Shown: in pieces, positions 1-8,435 of the stretch | Layout: each line of letters opens with the position of its first letter | Position numbering within the stretch: the first letter of the stretch is position 1 | From: Acidiphilium rubrum | GTDB taxonomy: Bacteria > Pseudomonadota > Alphaproteobacteria > Acetobacterales > Acetobacteraceae | Assembly (NCBI RefSeq): GCF_900156265.1 | Contig: NZ_FTNE01000014.1 | Span: 22,470 to 86,469 of the forward strand | DNA: 64,000 nucleotides | Direction: 5' to 3' | The notes under the pieces: model-generated | Told to the model about the DNA's origin: nothing | What the model saw: the letters and a program-made list of their open reading frames with translations, nothing else | The model's database searches: none | Position numbers and translations under genes: made by a program

Positions 1-197
1 GCGCCGAATCAGGTGCAGCGATCCTGCTCGCGTCCCACAACATGAGCGAGGTCGAACGATTGTGCTCCCGCGTCCTCATGATGAAACATGGTAAAATCGT
101 CGATCGAGGCACGCCGGACGCCCTGATCGCCCGATACGGTCGCGACGATCTGGAGCAGGTTTTTGTCGCGATCGCGCGCGCGGCGACATCAGCATGA
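1..197 (+). CDS. ABC transporter ATP-binding protein, C-terminal end (partial)
   Basis: Reading from base 3, an open frame runs to a TGA at 195-197, so only the last 64 residues are in the window. They contain an H-loop-like SHNMSEVERLC segment followed by VLMMKHGKIVDRGTP, the usual end of an ABC ATPase that pairs with an ABC-2 permease. The stop overlaps the permease ATG (ATGA), so the two genes are translationally coupled and almost certainly form one exporter. Walker A, the signature motif and Walker B lie outside the window, so the substrate cannot be judged. Confidence 0.85.
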   Translation, partial: AESGAAILLASHNMSEVERLCSRVLMMKHGKIVDRGTPDALIARYGRDDLEQVFVAIARAATSA

Positions 198-994
198 AAG
201 CCTCGCTTCGCCGGATCTGGGGGCTGGTCTATCGCCACCTCTGTCTTTATCGCCGCTCGTGGCCGCGGATCGTCGAACTTGCGTACTGGCCCACGCTCGA
301 ACTGCTGATCTGGGGATTTACCGCCCAATTCGTGGTCCACGGCCAGGCCAGCGTAGCCCTGAAGGCCGGTGGCGCCCTGATCGGCGGGGTTCTGCTCTGG
401 GAAGTTGCGCTTCGCGCGCAGATGGGCGTGACGATTTCATTTCTCGAAGAAATCTGGTCGCGCAATCTGGGCCACATCTTCGTAAGCCCGTTGCGCCCGA
501 GCGAACTGGTGGCCGCGCTCCTGTGCGTGTCCGTCATGCGCACGATGATCGGATTGGCCCCGGCCGCCCTGCTCGCGGTTTTCCTCTATGCCTTCAACAT
601 CTTTTCGCTCGGACTTCCGCTGCTGCTCCTGCTGCTCAATCTGATGCTGATGGGCTGGTGGATGTCGCTCGGCGTGATCGCGCTGTTGTTTCGATACGGC
701 GCATCGGCCGAAGCGCTCGCCTGGACGCTGGCGTTTGGCATAACGCCGCTGGCCTGCGTGTTCTATCCGGTCGCTGTTTTACCGGGATGGTTGCGGCCGA
801 TCGCGAAAATCATTCCGGCCGAACATATATTTTCCGCGATGCGCGAAATTTTATACATCAATCAAATAAATTGGGCGCAATTCCTGTGGGCTCTCGGGCT
901 CAACGGTATTTGGATGCTGGCCGCAATCGGCATCTTCTCGCTCCAGTTTCGCGCCGCACGAACCAGCGGCGCATTGATTTCCATCGGCGAATAA
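194..994 (+). CDS. ABC-2 type transporter permease
   Basis: A 266-residue protein with about six hydrophobic segments (roughly residues 30-50, 55-75, 105-135, 140-165, 170-190 and 235-255), the layout of ABC-2 exporter membrane subunits of the NodJ/DrrB type. The ATG overlaps the stop of the preceding ATPase by 4 bp, which fixes the start and shows coupling. It should form the transmembrane channel of an inner-membrane exporter energised by that ATPase. The substrate is unknown; the following genes (phosphatase, SYLF lipoprotein) do not identify it. Confidence 0.85.
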   Translation: MKASLRRIWGLVYRHLCLYRRSWPRIVELAYWPTLELLIWGFTAQFVVHGQASVALKAGGALIGGVLLWEVALRAQMGVTISFLEEIWSRNLGHIFVSPLRPSELVAALLCVSVMRTMIGLAPAALLAVFLYAFNIFSLGLPLLLLLLNLMLMGWWMSLGVIALLFRYGASAEALAWTLAFGITPLACVFYPVAVLPGWLRPIAKIIPAEHIFSAMREILYINQINWAQFLWALGLNGIWMLAAIGIFSLQFRAARTSGALISIGE

Positions 995-1008
995 GGATTT
1001 TTCAGCAG

Positions 1009-1635
1009 ATGTCCCAAGCCAAAGCTCCAACGCGGTTCTGCCTCATTCGTCATGCCGTCGTCGCCCCTGAATATCTTCCGATCCTCTACGGGCAGATGGA
1101 CGTTCCGATCTGTCCATCCCGCCTGGCCTCCGACGGTCGGCGCTACGCGGCGCTTGGCGCGGTTCTGCCAAAGCCTGCAAAATGGGTCATCACCCCACTG
1201 TCACGCACCCGAGCCACAGCCGAAGCGATCATGCGCGCAGGCTACGGCCCCGCCGAAGTGCAGGTCGAGTCCGGCATGATCGAGCAGGATTTCGGAACCT
1301 GGCAAGGCCTGCCGATGAGCGATTTTGCCAATCGCCCGACACAGCACCCGTTCTGGCCGGTGGGCGGCGAAGAAATACCGCCGGAAGGCGAGAGTTTCAA
1401 ACATCTGCGCGCCAGGGTGGGCGCCACCATGGAGACTTTGGCGAAATCATACGCGGGGGAGACCGTCGTCGTCGTGTCGCACGGCGGCGCGATCCGCGCG
1501 GCTATCGCCGAAGCCCTCGGGCTGACCTCTGATCAGGCGCTGAGCCTCGCGATCGACAATCTCTCCGTATCCCGCGTCGAACGCCATGGCCACGCCTGGC
1601 GTGTGGTATCGCTGAATGAACAAATATCCATCTGA
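1009..1635 (+). CDS. Histidine phosphatase family protein
   Basis: A 208-residue protein of the phosphoglycerate mutase/CobC superfamily. It has the N-terminal catalytic LIRH (H15, in an RHA variant of RHG), a SRTRATAEAI segment, EQDFGTWQG, and the C-terminal VVSHGGAIRAA with the second catalytic His at about 158. The open frame extends far upstream, but that part is antisense-like shadow across the permease gene; the ATG at 1009, 15 bp after the permease stop, gives the family's normal length. The sequence resembles alpha-ribazole phosphatase-like members, but no cobalamin synthesis gene is adjacent, so the substrate is left open. Confidence 0.8.
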   Translation: MSQAKAPTRFCLIRHAVVAPEYLPILYGQMDVPICPSRLASDGRRYAALGAVLPKPAKWVITPLSRTRATAEAIMRAGYGPAEVQVESGMIEQDFGTWQGLPMSDFANRPTQHPFWPVGGEEIPPEGESFKHLRARVGATMETLAKSYAGETVVVVSHGGAIRAAIAEALGLTSDQALSLAIDNLSVSRVERHGHAWRVVSLNEQISI

Positions 1636-1694
1636 AGCAAATCACCCTGACATCGCCTATATCTGTGTGCAGTAACAAATTCCGGAGTCTTACA

Positions 1695-2438
1695 ATGGGT
1701 CAATCGTCGGAAACGTCAGCGCAAACCACTCCCCCGCCTTATAGTTGGCGAGCGGCACACATTGGACTTTCTGCTCTTATCCTGGCTCTGCCGCTGTCTG
1801 CTTGTGCCAGCGGGTCCAGCAGTTCGAACAGCGCGCAGGAACTGGTCGACCGATCGACCCTGTCGGTCGAGACCATGCTTGGCAACGGTTCATCACAGGC
1901 CAATCAGGCAACGCAGTTTCTGCGGCGCGCCAAGGCGGTCGTGGTTTGTCCGCGGATCTTCAAAGCCGGATTTTTCATCGGCGGCGAGGGCGGCGATTGC
2001 GTCCTGGTATCCCGGGCCGCCACCGGTTCCTGGTCGGCCCCGGCGTTCTACACGATGGGAAGCGGTAGTTTTGGCTTGCAGATCGGCGTGCAGGATGCCG
2101 AAGTGATCATGATGTTGATGAACGACACCGCTCTGAATGCCTTCCTGAACAGCCAGTTCAAAATCGGTGCCGACGCAGGAATTTCCGTCGCGACGATCGG
2201 CGCCGGTGTCGGCGGCTCGACGGGGACGGCCCTTGGGGCCGACATCATCACCTTTGCCAAGTCGCGCGGCCTGTATGGCGGCATTTCGCTGTCAGGCTCG
2301 GTCTTCTCCAACGATGCGGCGTTTGATCAGCAGTATTATGGCCGAATGATCGACCCACGCCAGATCGTTGTCACGATGTCGGCCAACAATGCCGGCGCAA
2401 ATCCGCTCCGCGCGATGTTGGCGAAGTTCGGCGGATAG
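1695..2438 (+). CDS. SYLF/Ysc84-type lipid-binding lipoprotein
   Basis: A 247-residue protein with an N-terminal hydrophobic segment ending in a lipobox (ALPLSAC, Cys 37), so probably an outer-membrane lipoprotein or periplasmic. The rest matches the SYLF domain: KAVVVCPRIFKAGFFIGGEGG, then glycine-rich GSFGLQIGVQ and a run ending in FAKSRGLYGGISLSGS. Such domains bind phosphoinositide-like lipids in eukaryotes; the bacterial role is unclear. The start at 1695 is chosen because a GGAG lies 7 bp upstream; an earlier in-frame start at 1665 has no such site. Confidence 0.8.
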   Translation: MGQSSETSAQTTPPPYSWRAAHIGLSALILALPLSACASGSSSSNSAQELVDRSTLSVETMLGNGSSQANQATQFLRRAKAVVVCPRIFKAGFFIGGEGGDCVLVSRAATGSWSAPAFYTMGSGSFGLQIGVQDAEVIMMLMNDTALNAFLNSQFKIGADAGISVATIGAGVGGSTGTALGADIITFAKSRGLYGGISLSGSVFSNDAAFDQQYYGRMIDPRQIVVTMSANNAGANPLRAMLAKFGG

Positions 2439-2476
2439 TCATTCCCTCATGATGCGATCGGCGCTAGATTGCTGCC

Positions 2477-2944
2477 ATGTCGCAATCGGGTGCCGGGCCG
2501 TTTTGGGTAGTCAAGAGCCTCGATCAGATGACCGAGGTGGAGTGGGAATCCCTCTGCGACGGTTGCGGCCGCTGTTGCCTGCACAAACTGCGCGACGATG
2601 AAACCGGCGAGTTGGAATTCACCAACGTCGCCTGCCGCCTCCTCGATACGCACAGCTGCGCGTGCAGTGATTACGCCAACCGTTCGCGTGAAGTGCCCGA
2701 CTGTATTTCGCTGACCTCCGCCGCGCTGACGGAAATCGACTGGCTGCCACCATCCTGCGCCTACCGTCTGATCGCCGATGGCAAACCTCTGCCGGACTGG
2801 CATCCGCTCATCACCGGTGATGCCGGCAGCACCTTCAAGGCCGGTGCGTCCGTATCGGACAGGGTGATCAGCGAGGACGACGCCGGTCCCCTCGAACATC
2901 ATATCGTCGACTGGCCTTGCCGTTGGCCAAAACCGCGCCAATGA
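2477..2944 (+). CDS. YcgN/UPF0260 family CxxCxxCC protein
   Basis: A 155-residue protein with the family-defining cluster CDGCGRCC (Cys 27, 30, 33, 34) and a second cysteine group (C53, C61, C63, C75 region) typical of YcgN-like proteins that are thought to bind zinc or an Fe-S cluster. Its length is normal for the family. Its TGA overlaps the ATG of the next gene (ATGA at 2941), so the two are probably co-translated. No molecular function is established for the family. Confidence 0.8.
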   Translation: MSQSGAGPFWVVKSLDQMTEVEWESLCDGCGRCCLHKLRDDETGELEFTNVACRLLDTHSCACSDYANRSREVPDCISLTSAALTEIDWLPPSCAYRLIADGKPLPDWHPLITGDAGSTFKAGASVSDRVISEDDAGPLEHHIVDWPCRWPKPRQ

Positions 2945-3651
2945 CGGCATTGTTGGAATCGACCGATGAGTCAGTCGTCGTCGGTGGCATACTCGCATCG
3001 ATCCGGTGGCGGCGCAGCGCGCGGGCCCGTCGAATCGCCTTGAAGATCGACCCGCAACTTGGCGCCGTCGTGATCACCCTGCCCCCGAAGGGTTCACGGC
3101 GCGCCGGACTCGCCTTGCTCCGCGGCCACGAAACATGGGTCGCCGAACGGCTCGCCGCCCTGCCCGCTCCCATGATGATTGCGCCCGGCGGCACGATCCC
3201 GGTGTCCGGAACATCCCACCTCATCGTCATCGACCCGCAGCATCGCGGGGCCGCGGTGATCGCCGACTCGCAAATACGCCTCTCCGGCCAACCCGAATTC
3301 GTCGCCCGGCGCGTTCGCGATGCACTGCAAAGCCTGGCAAGCGAAAAATTCAGGCTGAGCGCCGCAGCCAAGGCAAGCCTGATCCCTGCGGCGCTCCGTC
3401 GCGTCCGGGTCAAGGACACGACATCACGATGGGGCAGTTGCACCGCCGACGGCAGCCTGATGTTCTCCTGGCGTCTGGTCATGGCCCCTGACTTCGTTCA
3501 GGATTACGTGATCGCGCACGAGGTCGCCCACCTGCGGCACATGAATCATGCGCCTGCGTTCTGGGCTCTTACCGATCGTCTGACCCCTCATCGCGCCGCC
3601 GCAACCGCTTGGCTGCATGCCTACGGTGCCGGCTTGTTGCGCGTCGGCTGA
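2941..3651 (+). CDS. YgjP-like metal-dependent hydrolase (DUF45)
   Basis: A 236-residue protein whose C-terminal part carries the zinc-metallopeptidase motif HEVAH (about residues 193-197) followed by LRHMNHAPAFW, the arrangement of the YgjP/WLM family. An upstream VKDTTSRWGSCTADGSLMFSWRL segment (the RWGSC signature) supports the family. The start is placed at 2941, overlapping the preceding stop, rather than at 2917. Function in cells is unknown; the family is thought to be proteolytic. Confidence 0.8.
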   Translation: MTALLESTDESVVVGGILASIRWRRSARARRIALKIDPQLGAVVITLPPKGSRRAGLALLRGHETWVAERLAALPAPMMIAPGGTIPVSGTSHLIVIDPQHRGAAVIADSQIRLSGQPEFVARRVRDALQSLASEKFRLSAAAKASLIPAALRRVRVKDTTSRWGSCTADGSLMFSWRLVMAPDFVQDYVIAHEVAHLRHMNHAPAFWALTDRLTPHRAAATAWLHAYGAGLLRVG

Positions 3652-3695
3652 TCGCAGCGCACAAAAGACCACCAATCACAGCTCTGGATCGTCCA

Positions 3696-4703
3696 ATGAA
3701 AGCAGTCGCATTCACTCATTCGCTGCCGATCGCGGCCGAAGACGCCCTGATCGATCTCGATTTACCGAAACCGACGCCGAGGCGCTTCGATGTTCTCGTC
3801 GAGGTGAAGGCGGTCTCTGTCAACCCCGTCGATACCAAGGTCCGCCGGCGCAGCGAGCCGCTCGGCGAACCACGCATACTCGGGTTTGATGCCGCAGGCA
3901 TCGTGCGGGCGGTCGGCTCGAACGTTACAAATTTTGGGATCGGAGACGAAATTTATTACGCCGGCGCCGTTGATCGCCCCGGTAGCAATGCGGAGTTTCA
4001 GGTTGTCGACGAGCGCATTGCCGCACGGAAACCGAAGACATTAACATTCGCTGAAGCTGCAGCACTTCCGCTAACCACCCTTACAGCGTGGGAAATGCTA
4101 TTCGAGAGCTTTTCCATCCCTCGCGATAGAGTGCGCCGCGACACGCTTCTGATTATCGGTGGAGCGGGCGGGGTGGGATCAATGGCGATCCAACTGGCAC
4201 GGCGCCTGACGGGCCTGACGGTAGTGGCCACAGCCTCAAGGACCGAAACGGCTGAATGGTGCAGTGCACTTGGCGCGCACCATGTAATCAATCATCACCA
4301 CGACCTCGCAGCGCAGCTGGACACGATTCAACTTATTGCGCCTACTTATATTTTCTGCACCAATCAAGTTGAGCACCACTGGCGCGCGCTCACGGCGCTG
4401 CTTGCACCGCATGGCCGGATCGGGCTGATCGAGTCGACCACCTCGCTGGATCTAAGTGGTATTTTTAATAAATCTGCTTCAGTTCATACGGAATATATGT
4501 TTGCGCGATCGCTGCATCAGTCGGATGATATGATCGAACAGCACAACATCCTGCAGACAGTGAGCCGCCTCATTGATCAAGGCATCTTAAGAACGACGAT
4601 GACGACTCCGATGGGGCAGATCAACGCGGCCAATCTGCGCCGTGCCCATGCCGCAATCGAATCCGGCTCAGCGCGCGGCAAAATTGTGCTCGAAGGTTTC
4701 TGA
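3696..4703 (+). CDS. Zinc-type alcohol dehydrogenase-like / quinone oxidoreductase family protein
   Basis: A 335-residue medium-chain dehydrogenase/reductase. It has the N-terminal GroES-like half (SVNPVDTKVR, ILGFDAAGIV), the nucleotide-binding loop GGAGGVGSMAIQLAR (about residues 152-168), and a short C-terminal tail. The typical catalytic-zinc ligands are absent, as in quinone oxidoreductase-like members. Closest to the adh_fam_1 group. The ATG at 3696 gives the family's N-terminus (MKAVAF). It stops 1 bp before the remnant of a maf gene. Substrate not predictable. Confidence 0.8.
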   Translation: MKAVAFTHSLPIAAEDALIDLDLPKPTPRRFDVLVEVKAVSVNPVDTKVRRRSEPLGEPRILGFDAAGIVRAVGSNVTNFGIGDEIYYAGAVDRPGSNAEFQVVDERIAARKPKTLTFAEAAALPLTTLTAWEMLFESFSIPRDRVRRDTLLIIGGAGGVGSMAIQLARRLTGLTVVATASRTETAEWCSALGAHHVINHHHDLAAQLDTIQLIAPTYIFCTNQVEHHWRALTALLAPHGRIGLIESTTSLDLSGIFNKSASVHTEYMFARSLHQSDDMIEQHNILQTVSRLIDQGILRTTMTTPMGQINAANLRRAHAAIESGSARGKIVLEGF

Positions 4704-4704
4704 G

Positions 4705-5296
4705 TTGCGGGTCATTCTTGCAAGCGCATCGGCAATTCGCCGCGAAATTTTACAGCGTCGGGGAGTTGAGTTCAGAGCCATAGCCGCCCATCGATGAATC
4801 ATCGATCAAATGCGTCGCGACCGCCAATGGCCTCTCCACTGCCGAACTCGCGCTATCGCTCGCGACCCAGAAAGCACAACAAGTATCACAACTGCGGCCA
4901 GATGCTCTCGTGAACGGCGCGGATCAGGTTCCCCACTGCGCGGATGTGCGCTTCAACAAACCGCGCGATCGGCGCGAAGCCAAATCACACCTCCAGTGAT
5001 TACGCGGCCAACCCCATTTTTTGGCGCCCGCAGTTATCTGCATAACGGAAATGACAATCAGTTGGGAATGATTCGAGTCACCCACCCTGACAACACGCGA
5101 AGTGAGTGATCAGCTCATCAACCGTAACGTCAACCTGGAAGGTAACGCCGTGCTCGCCGCAGTCTGGGCCTACATGCTGGAGTCCCGCGGTGCACAGCTG
5201 TGCGATAGAATTGAAGGCAGCTACCACTCAATTCTCGGATTACCGCTGCTGCCTCTGCTCGCCTTTCTCCTTCAGGTGGGTGCACCTCCATCTTGA
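4705..5296 (+). pseudogene. maf-like nucleotide pyrophosphatase, decayed (frameshift plus two in-frame stops)
   Basis: Conceptual translation shows a full-length Maf protein in pieces. From a TTG at 4705 the first frame reads LRVILASASAIRREIL, then hits TGA at 4795. Shifting by one base, the next frame continues with DESSIK at 4793, ATQKAQQVS, RPDALVNGADQ and FNKP, all in the order expected of Maf. That frame is cut by TGA at 4997-4999 and 5069-5071, yet resumes with EGNAVLAAVWAYMLE, RIEGSYHSILGLPLLPLL and ends at TGA 5294-5296. The motifs are well preserved, so inactivation looks fairly recent. Maf proteins hydrolyse non-canonical NTPs. The tail overlaps the convergent UbiK-like gene by 25 bp. 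Confidence 0.85.
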
Positions 5297-5583
5297 CTGG
5301 AATCCGTCCCCGGCAACTCGATCTCGCGCGGCGGCGCCGGTACGACCTGCGCCTCCAGCGCAGCAATTCTGTCGGTTAAGTGGGCAACCTCCGAGCGCGC
5401 CGTAGCAGCGACATCTGCAATCGCGTCGAACTCATCCCGCCGGACCAAGTCGAGCATCCGGATTGTTTCATCGACTCGAGCCCTGATCAGCGCGGTCATC
5501 TCGTCGCGTAGCCCGCTGAATGCTGACAACGCACCGCCGGCAACACCAGCCAGATCATCGAAAAATTTAGGTCGCTCGGTCAT
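5272..5583 (-). CDS. UbiK-family accessory factor (BMFP domain)
   Basis: A 103-residue protein rich in Ala, Arg and acidic residues and predicted mostly helical. It reads FFDDLAGVAGGALSAFSGLRDEM near the N-terminus and a C-terminal coiled coil (LTDRIAALEAQV), as in the BMFP/UbiK family. UbiK assists aerobic ubiquinone synthesis and binds lipid. It is transcribed divergently from rfaD and its 3' end runs 25 bp into the maf remnant. Short family with weak sequence constraints, so the call rests on the pattern and length. Confidence 0.65.
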   Translation of the reverse strand: MTERPKFFDDLAGVAGGALSAFSGLRDEMTALIRARVDETIRMLDLVRRDEFDAIADVAATARSEVAHLTDRIAALEAQVVPAPPREIELPGTDSSQDGGAPT

Positions 5584-5602
5584 TAATCGATCTCCTGTTG
5601 CT

Positions 5603-5623
5603 CCGGTGATGACTGATCACCGG
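5603..5623. promoter_or_regulatory. Perfect inverted repeat in the UbiK-like/rfaD divergent region
   Basis: Arms CCGGTGAT (5603-5610) and ATCACCGG (5616-5623) are perfect complements around a 5-base GACTG spacer. The repeat lies 21 bp upstream of the rfaD ATG and 19 bp upstream of the divergent gene's start. It could be an operator for either gene or a hairpin in the rfaD leader. No regulator is assigned. Confidence 0.4.
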
Positions 5624-5644
5624 CGACTGACTATAAGCCCGTGC

Positions 5645-6625
5645 ATGATATTGGTCACGGGCGGCGCAGGTTTCATCGGGTCGAATCTTCATGCTGCCTT
5701 AAATCAGCGCATGACGGAGATCGTCATCGTCGATGAGCTGGGACAATCCGGAAAATGGCGGAATTTACAAAAGCACCCGCCATCCGAGGTCATTCACCCT
5801 GACGAACTGACCGACTACCTCGCCACCCATCCACCGATTGAGGCTGTAGTCCACCTCGGCGCGATCAGCGAGACCACCGCGAACGACGGTGATCTGGTTT
5901 GGCGCACCAACGTCAGGCTGAGCCAGGAGCTCTGGAACTGGTGCACCGCCCGAGGCGTCAGGTTCATTTATGCATCCTCAGCTTCCACATACGGTGACGG
6001 CTCAGCCGGCTTCGATGATTCGCAAGATATTGAAGCGCTGGAGCGGCTGCGCCCTCTCAACCTCTACGGTTGGTCGAAACACGCATTCGATCTTTGGGTC
6101 GCCCGCGAATGCGCCGCCGGACGAAACCGGCCACCGCAATGGGCCGGACTCAAGTTCTTCAATGTCTTCGGACCAAACGAATATCATAAAGGATCGATGG
6201 TGTCGGTCGTGAAGGTCAAGCACGATCAGATTCGGGCCGGCGATCCCATAACGCTGTTCCGTTCCGATCGAGTTGGCGTTGCAGACGGCGAGCAATCGCG
6301 CGATTTCATCTGGATCGACGATGTGATCGCCGGCTTGATATTTCTACTCGACCATCCCGTGGTCAATGGATTGTTCAACCTTGGGACAGGCATAGCCCGT
6401 TCCTATGTTGATCTGGCGCGCGCTGTTTGTGCTGCCCATGGTACCGAGCCGCGCATAACTTTCATCCCAATGCCTGACCGGCTGCTCGGACAATATCAAT
6501 CCTTCACTCGGGCGTCGATGAAGCGTTTCCGCGCCGCAGGCTTTAACCCGATCTTCACATCTCTTGAAGACGGCATCACCTGCTACGTGAGCGATTTCCT
6601 GAACCAACCGGACCCCTATCGATGA
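5645..6625 (+). CDS. rfaD: ADP-L-glycero-D-manno-heptose 6-epimerase
   Basis: A 326-residue extended short-chain dehydrogenase. It has the N-terminal Rossmann motif GGAGFIG (residues 6-12), the catalytic SSAS and YGWSK (Tyr 141, Lys 145), and the family-specific KFFNVFGPNEYHKGSMVSV. It converts ADP-D-glycero- to ADP-L-glycero-manno-heptose for the lipopolysaccharide inner core. The ATG at 5645 starts the protein as MILVTGG, the normal N-terminus; the upstream in-frame ATG at 5606 would add a non-conserved extension through the inverted repeat. It overlaps lgt by 4 bp and heads an envelope operon. Confidence 0.9.
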   Translation: MILVTGGAGFIGSNLHAALNQRMTEIVIVDELGQSGKWRNLQKHPPSEVIHPDELTDYLATHPPIEAVVHLGAISETTANDGDLVWRTNVRLSQELWNWCTARGVRFIYASSASTYGDGSAGFDDSQDIEALERLRPLNLYGWSKHAFDLWVARECAAGRNRPPQWAGLKFFNVFGPNEYHKGSMVSVVKVKHDQIRAGDPITLFRSDRVGVADGEQSRDFIWIDDVIAGLIFLLDHPVVNGLFNLGTGIARSYVDLARAVCAAHGTEPRITFIPMPDRLLGQYQSFTRASMKRFRAAGFNPIFTSLEDGITCYVSDFLNQPDPYR

Positions 6626-7449
6626 CCAACGTGTACGTCTGGCCGCATTTTGACCCGATCTTGGTCAAATTCGGTCCCTTCGCGATCCATTATTATGCCC
6701 TAGCATATATCACCGCACTGGTCGTGGGATGGCGCCTGATCAGGCGTTTGGTTCGCGAAGCGCCAGTCGTTGCGACTCACGAACAGGTTGATGATTTCCT
6801 CTCCTGGGCGACGCTTGGTGTCGTTCTCGGTGGCAGGATTGGCTATATCCTGTTTTATCAGCCTGTGTATTTTCTGGATCATCTCAATCGTACGTATGCG
6901 GTGTGGGATGGCGGGATGAGCTTTCACGGCGGTATGATCGGTGTTGCGGTAGCCATCCTGATTTACTGCCATCGCCATAGGCTGGACCCCTGGTATTTTG
7001 CGGATCGTGTTGCAGTGCCGGTTCCCATAGGCTTGTTCCTCGGCCGCATCGCGAATTTCATCAACGGCGAACTATGGGGGCGCCCGGCACCCGCCTGGTT
7101 TCCGTTTCGCATGATCTATCCGCAATCCGGGTCCAATGTCCCGCGATACCCGTCCGAGTTGATAGAAGCCACGCTGGAAGGACTGGTGCTGTTTATCGTC
7201 CTGTTCACGCTTTCCCGTATCGAAGGAATTCGCCGCCAACCAGGCTATCTGGCCGGCGTGTTTGTGATGGGCTATGGCATCGCCCGGGCCACGGCAGAGT
7301 GCTTTCGCCAACCTGACTGGTTCCTTGGCTATCTTATGTTCGGATTGACCATGGGCCAGCTTCTGTCATTGCCAATGATTATTATTGGTGCCGTAATGAT
7401 CTGGCGCGCTAGGCGCGTGTCAAGCCATCATGTGACAATCGCAGCGTGA
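6622..7449 (+). CDS. lgt: Prolipoprotein diacylglyceryl transferase
   Basis: A 275-residue polytopic inner-membrane protein that transfers diacylglycerol to the lipobox cysteine of prolipoproteins. The family signatures are present: FHGGMIGV (His 102) and GRIANFINGELWGRP (Arg 142, Asn 145, Glu 150). About seven membrane segments and normal length. The ATG overlaps the rfaD stop and its TGA overlaps the GTG of the next gene, so it sits in the middle of a tightly coupled operon that also ends with a lipoprotein gene. Confidence 0.95.
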   Translation: MTNVYVWPHFDPILVKFGPFAIHYYALAYITALVVGWRLIRRLVREAPVVATHEQVDDFLSWATLGVVLGGRIGYILFYQPVYFLDHLNRTYAVWDGGMSFHGGMIGVAVAILIYCHRHRLDPWYFADRVAVPVPIGLFLGRIANFINGELWGRPAPAWFPFRMIYPQSGSNVPRYPSELIEATLEGLVLFIVLFTLSRIEGIRRQPGYLAGVFVMGYGIARATAECFRQPDWFLGYLMFGLTMGQLLSLPMIIIGAVMIWRARRVSSHHVTIAA

Positions 7450-8435
7450 CGGAAGAACGACTCGACCATTTCATGGCCCGCGCCAACGCGGCCTATTATG
7501 CAACGCACGATCCTTTCGTCGATTTTGCGACGTCGCCTGAAATATCTCAGGTGTTCGGTGAATTGATCGGCCTCTGGGCTGCACTGGCTTGGCAGACTAT
7601 GGGAGCGCCGCGAGACATACTGCTGGTCGAGGCTGGTCCTGGAAACGGCACACTGATGAATGATGCCCTTCGCGCGATAGGGCGCGCAGTTCCTGCTTTT
7701 CGATCCGCGCTATCGCTGCATTTCATTGAAATATCACCCCGCCTCATATTGAACCTAAAACAAAAACATCCAGAGGCGACCTTTCATACCGATCTGACCA
7801 CACTTCCCAAAGGCCCGATGATTTTTTTAGCGAATGAATTTCTCGATGCTTTGCCCATCCGCCAATTCATCCGCCGGCCTGATGGCTGGATGGAGCGCCA
7901 CGTTGGCGACAGCCGATTTGTCGAGCGACCAACCGATTTCATTATGCCGGATGAGACTTATGGCACGATCTACGAACGAAGCCCGACCGCCGAAGCATTT
8001 GTCACCACTCTCGCTGACCGCCTTTTTCAGTCAACCGGTGCGGCCTTGATGATCGACTATGGACCGATGCAGAGCGGGCCGGGTGAGAGCCTCCAGGCGA
8101 TCAGCAACCGGCAACCGGTTAGTCCCACCTGCGATCCAGGCTCCACGGACCTCACCGCTCACGTCGATTTCGAACGACTGGTGAACGCCATCGGCCGTAC
8201 CGGGGCGAAAGCCTGGGGCCCGGTCGCCCAGGGCCATTTCCTAACCACCCTGGGAATCCATGAAAGAACCAATCAATTGGGCCGGCATGCACCAATGGAA
8301 CAAACGCTGAACCTTATCGCGGCGTCGCAGCGTCTAACCGCACCAGAAGCGATGGGCAGTCTGTTTAAGGCGATCGCGATTAGCCATCCTTCTATTCAAC
8401 ATCTTGCAGGATTTTCATCATGGTCAGAATGTTGA
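7446..8435 (+). CDS. MidA/NDUFAF7-like class I SAM-dependent methyltransferase
   Basis: A 329-residue member of the COG1565 family, related to the mitochondrial complex I arginine methyltransferase NDUFAF7. Visible motifs are AAYYATHDPF, FATSPEISQVFGELIGLW, the SAM loop VEAGPGNGTLM (about residues 60-70), and NEFLDALPIRQF. The usual GDF loop before the SPE motif appears shortened. The GTG start at 7446 overlaps the lgt stop by 4 bp. Gene order lgt, midA-like, pgeF recurs in acetic-acid-type alphaproteobacteria (family knowledge). Target protein not inferable here. Confidence 0.85.
   Translation: MTEERLDHFMARANAAYYATHDPFVDFATSPEISQVFGELIGLWAALAWQTMGAPRDILLVEAGPGNGTLMNDALRAIGRAVPAFRSALSLHFIEISPRLILNLKQKHPEATFHTDLTTLPKGPMIFLANEFLDALPIRQFIRRPDGWMERHVGDSRFVERPTDFIMPDETYGTIYERSPTAEAFVTTLADRLFQSTGAALMIDYGPMQSGPGESLQAISNRQPVSPTCDPGSTDLTAHVDFERLVNAIGRTGAKAWGPVAQGHFLTTLGIHERTNQLGRHAPMEQTLNLIAASQRLTAPEAMGSLFKAIAISHPSIQHLAGFSSWSEC

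Noticed and set aside
163..1008. Upstream extension of the histidine phosphatase frame across the permease gene
   Set aside because: It overlaps a clear ABC-2 permease in another frame, has no family similarity, and an ATG at 1009 gives the normal phosphatase start.
4997..5071. Selenocysteine or recoding at the in-frame TGA codons of the maf remnant
   Set aside because: Maf proteins have no selenocysteine at those places, and there is also a frameshift near 4792, so decay explains all breaks.
4810..5109. 99-residue plus-strand open frame in the maf remnant
   Set aside because: It is in the wrong frame for the Maf motifs and has no similarity pattern of its own.
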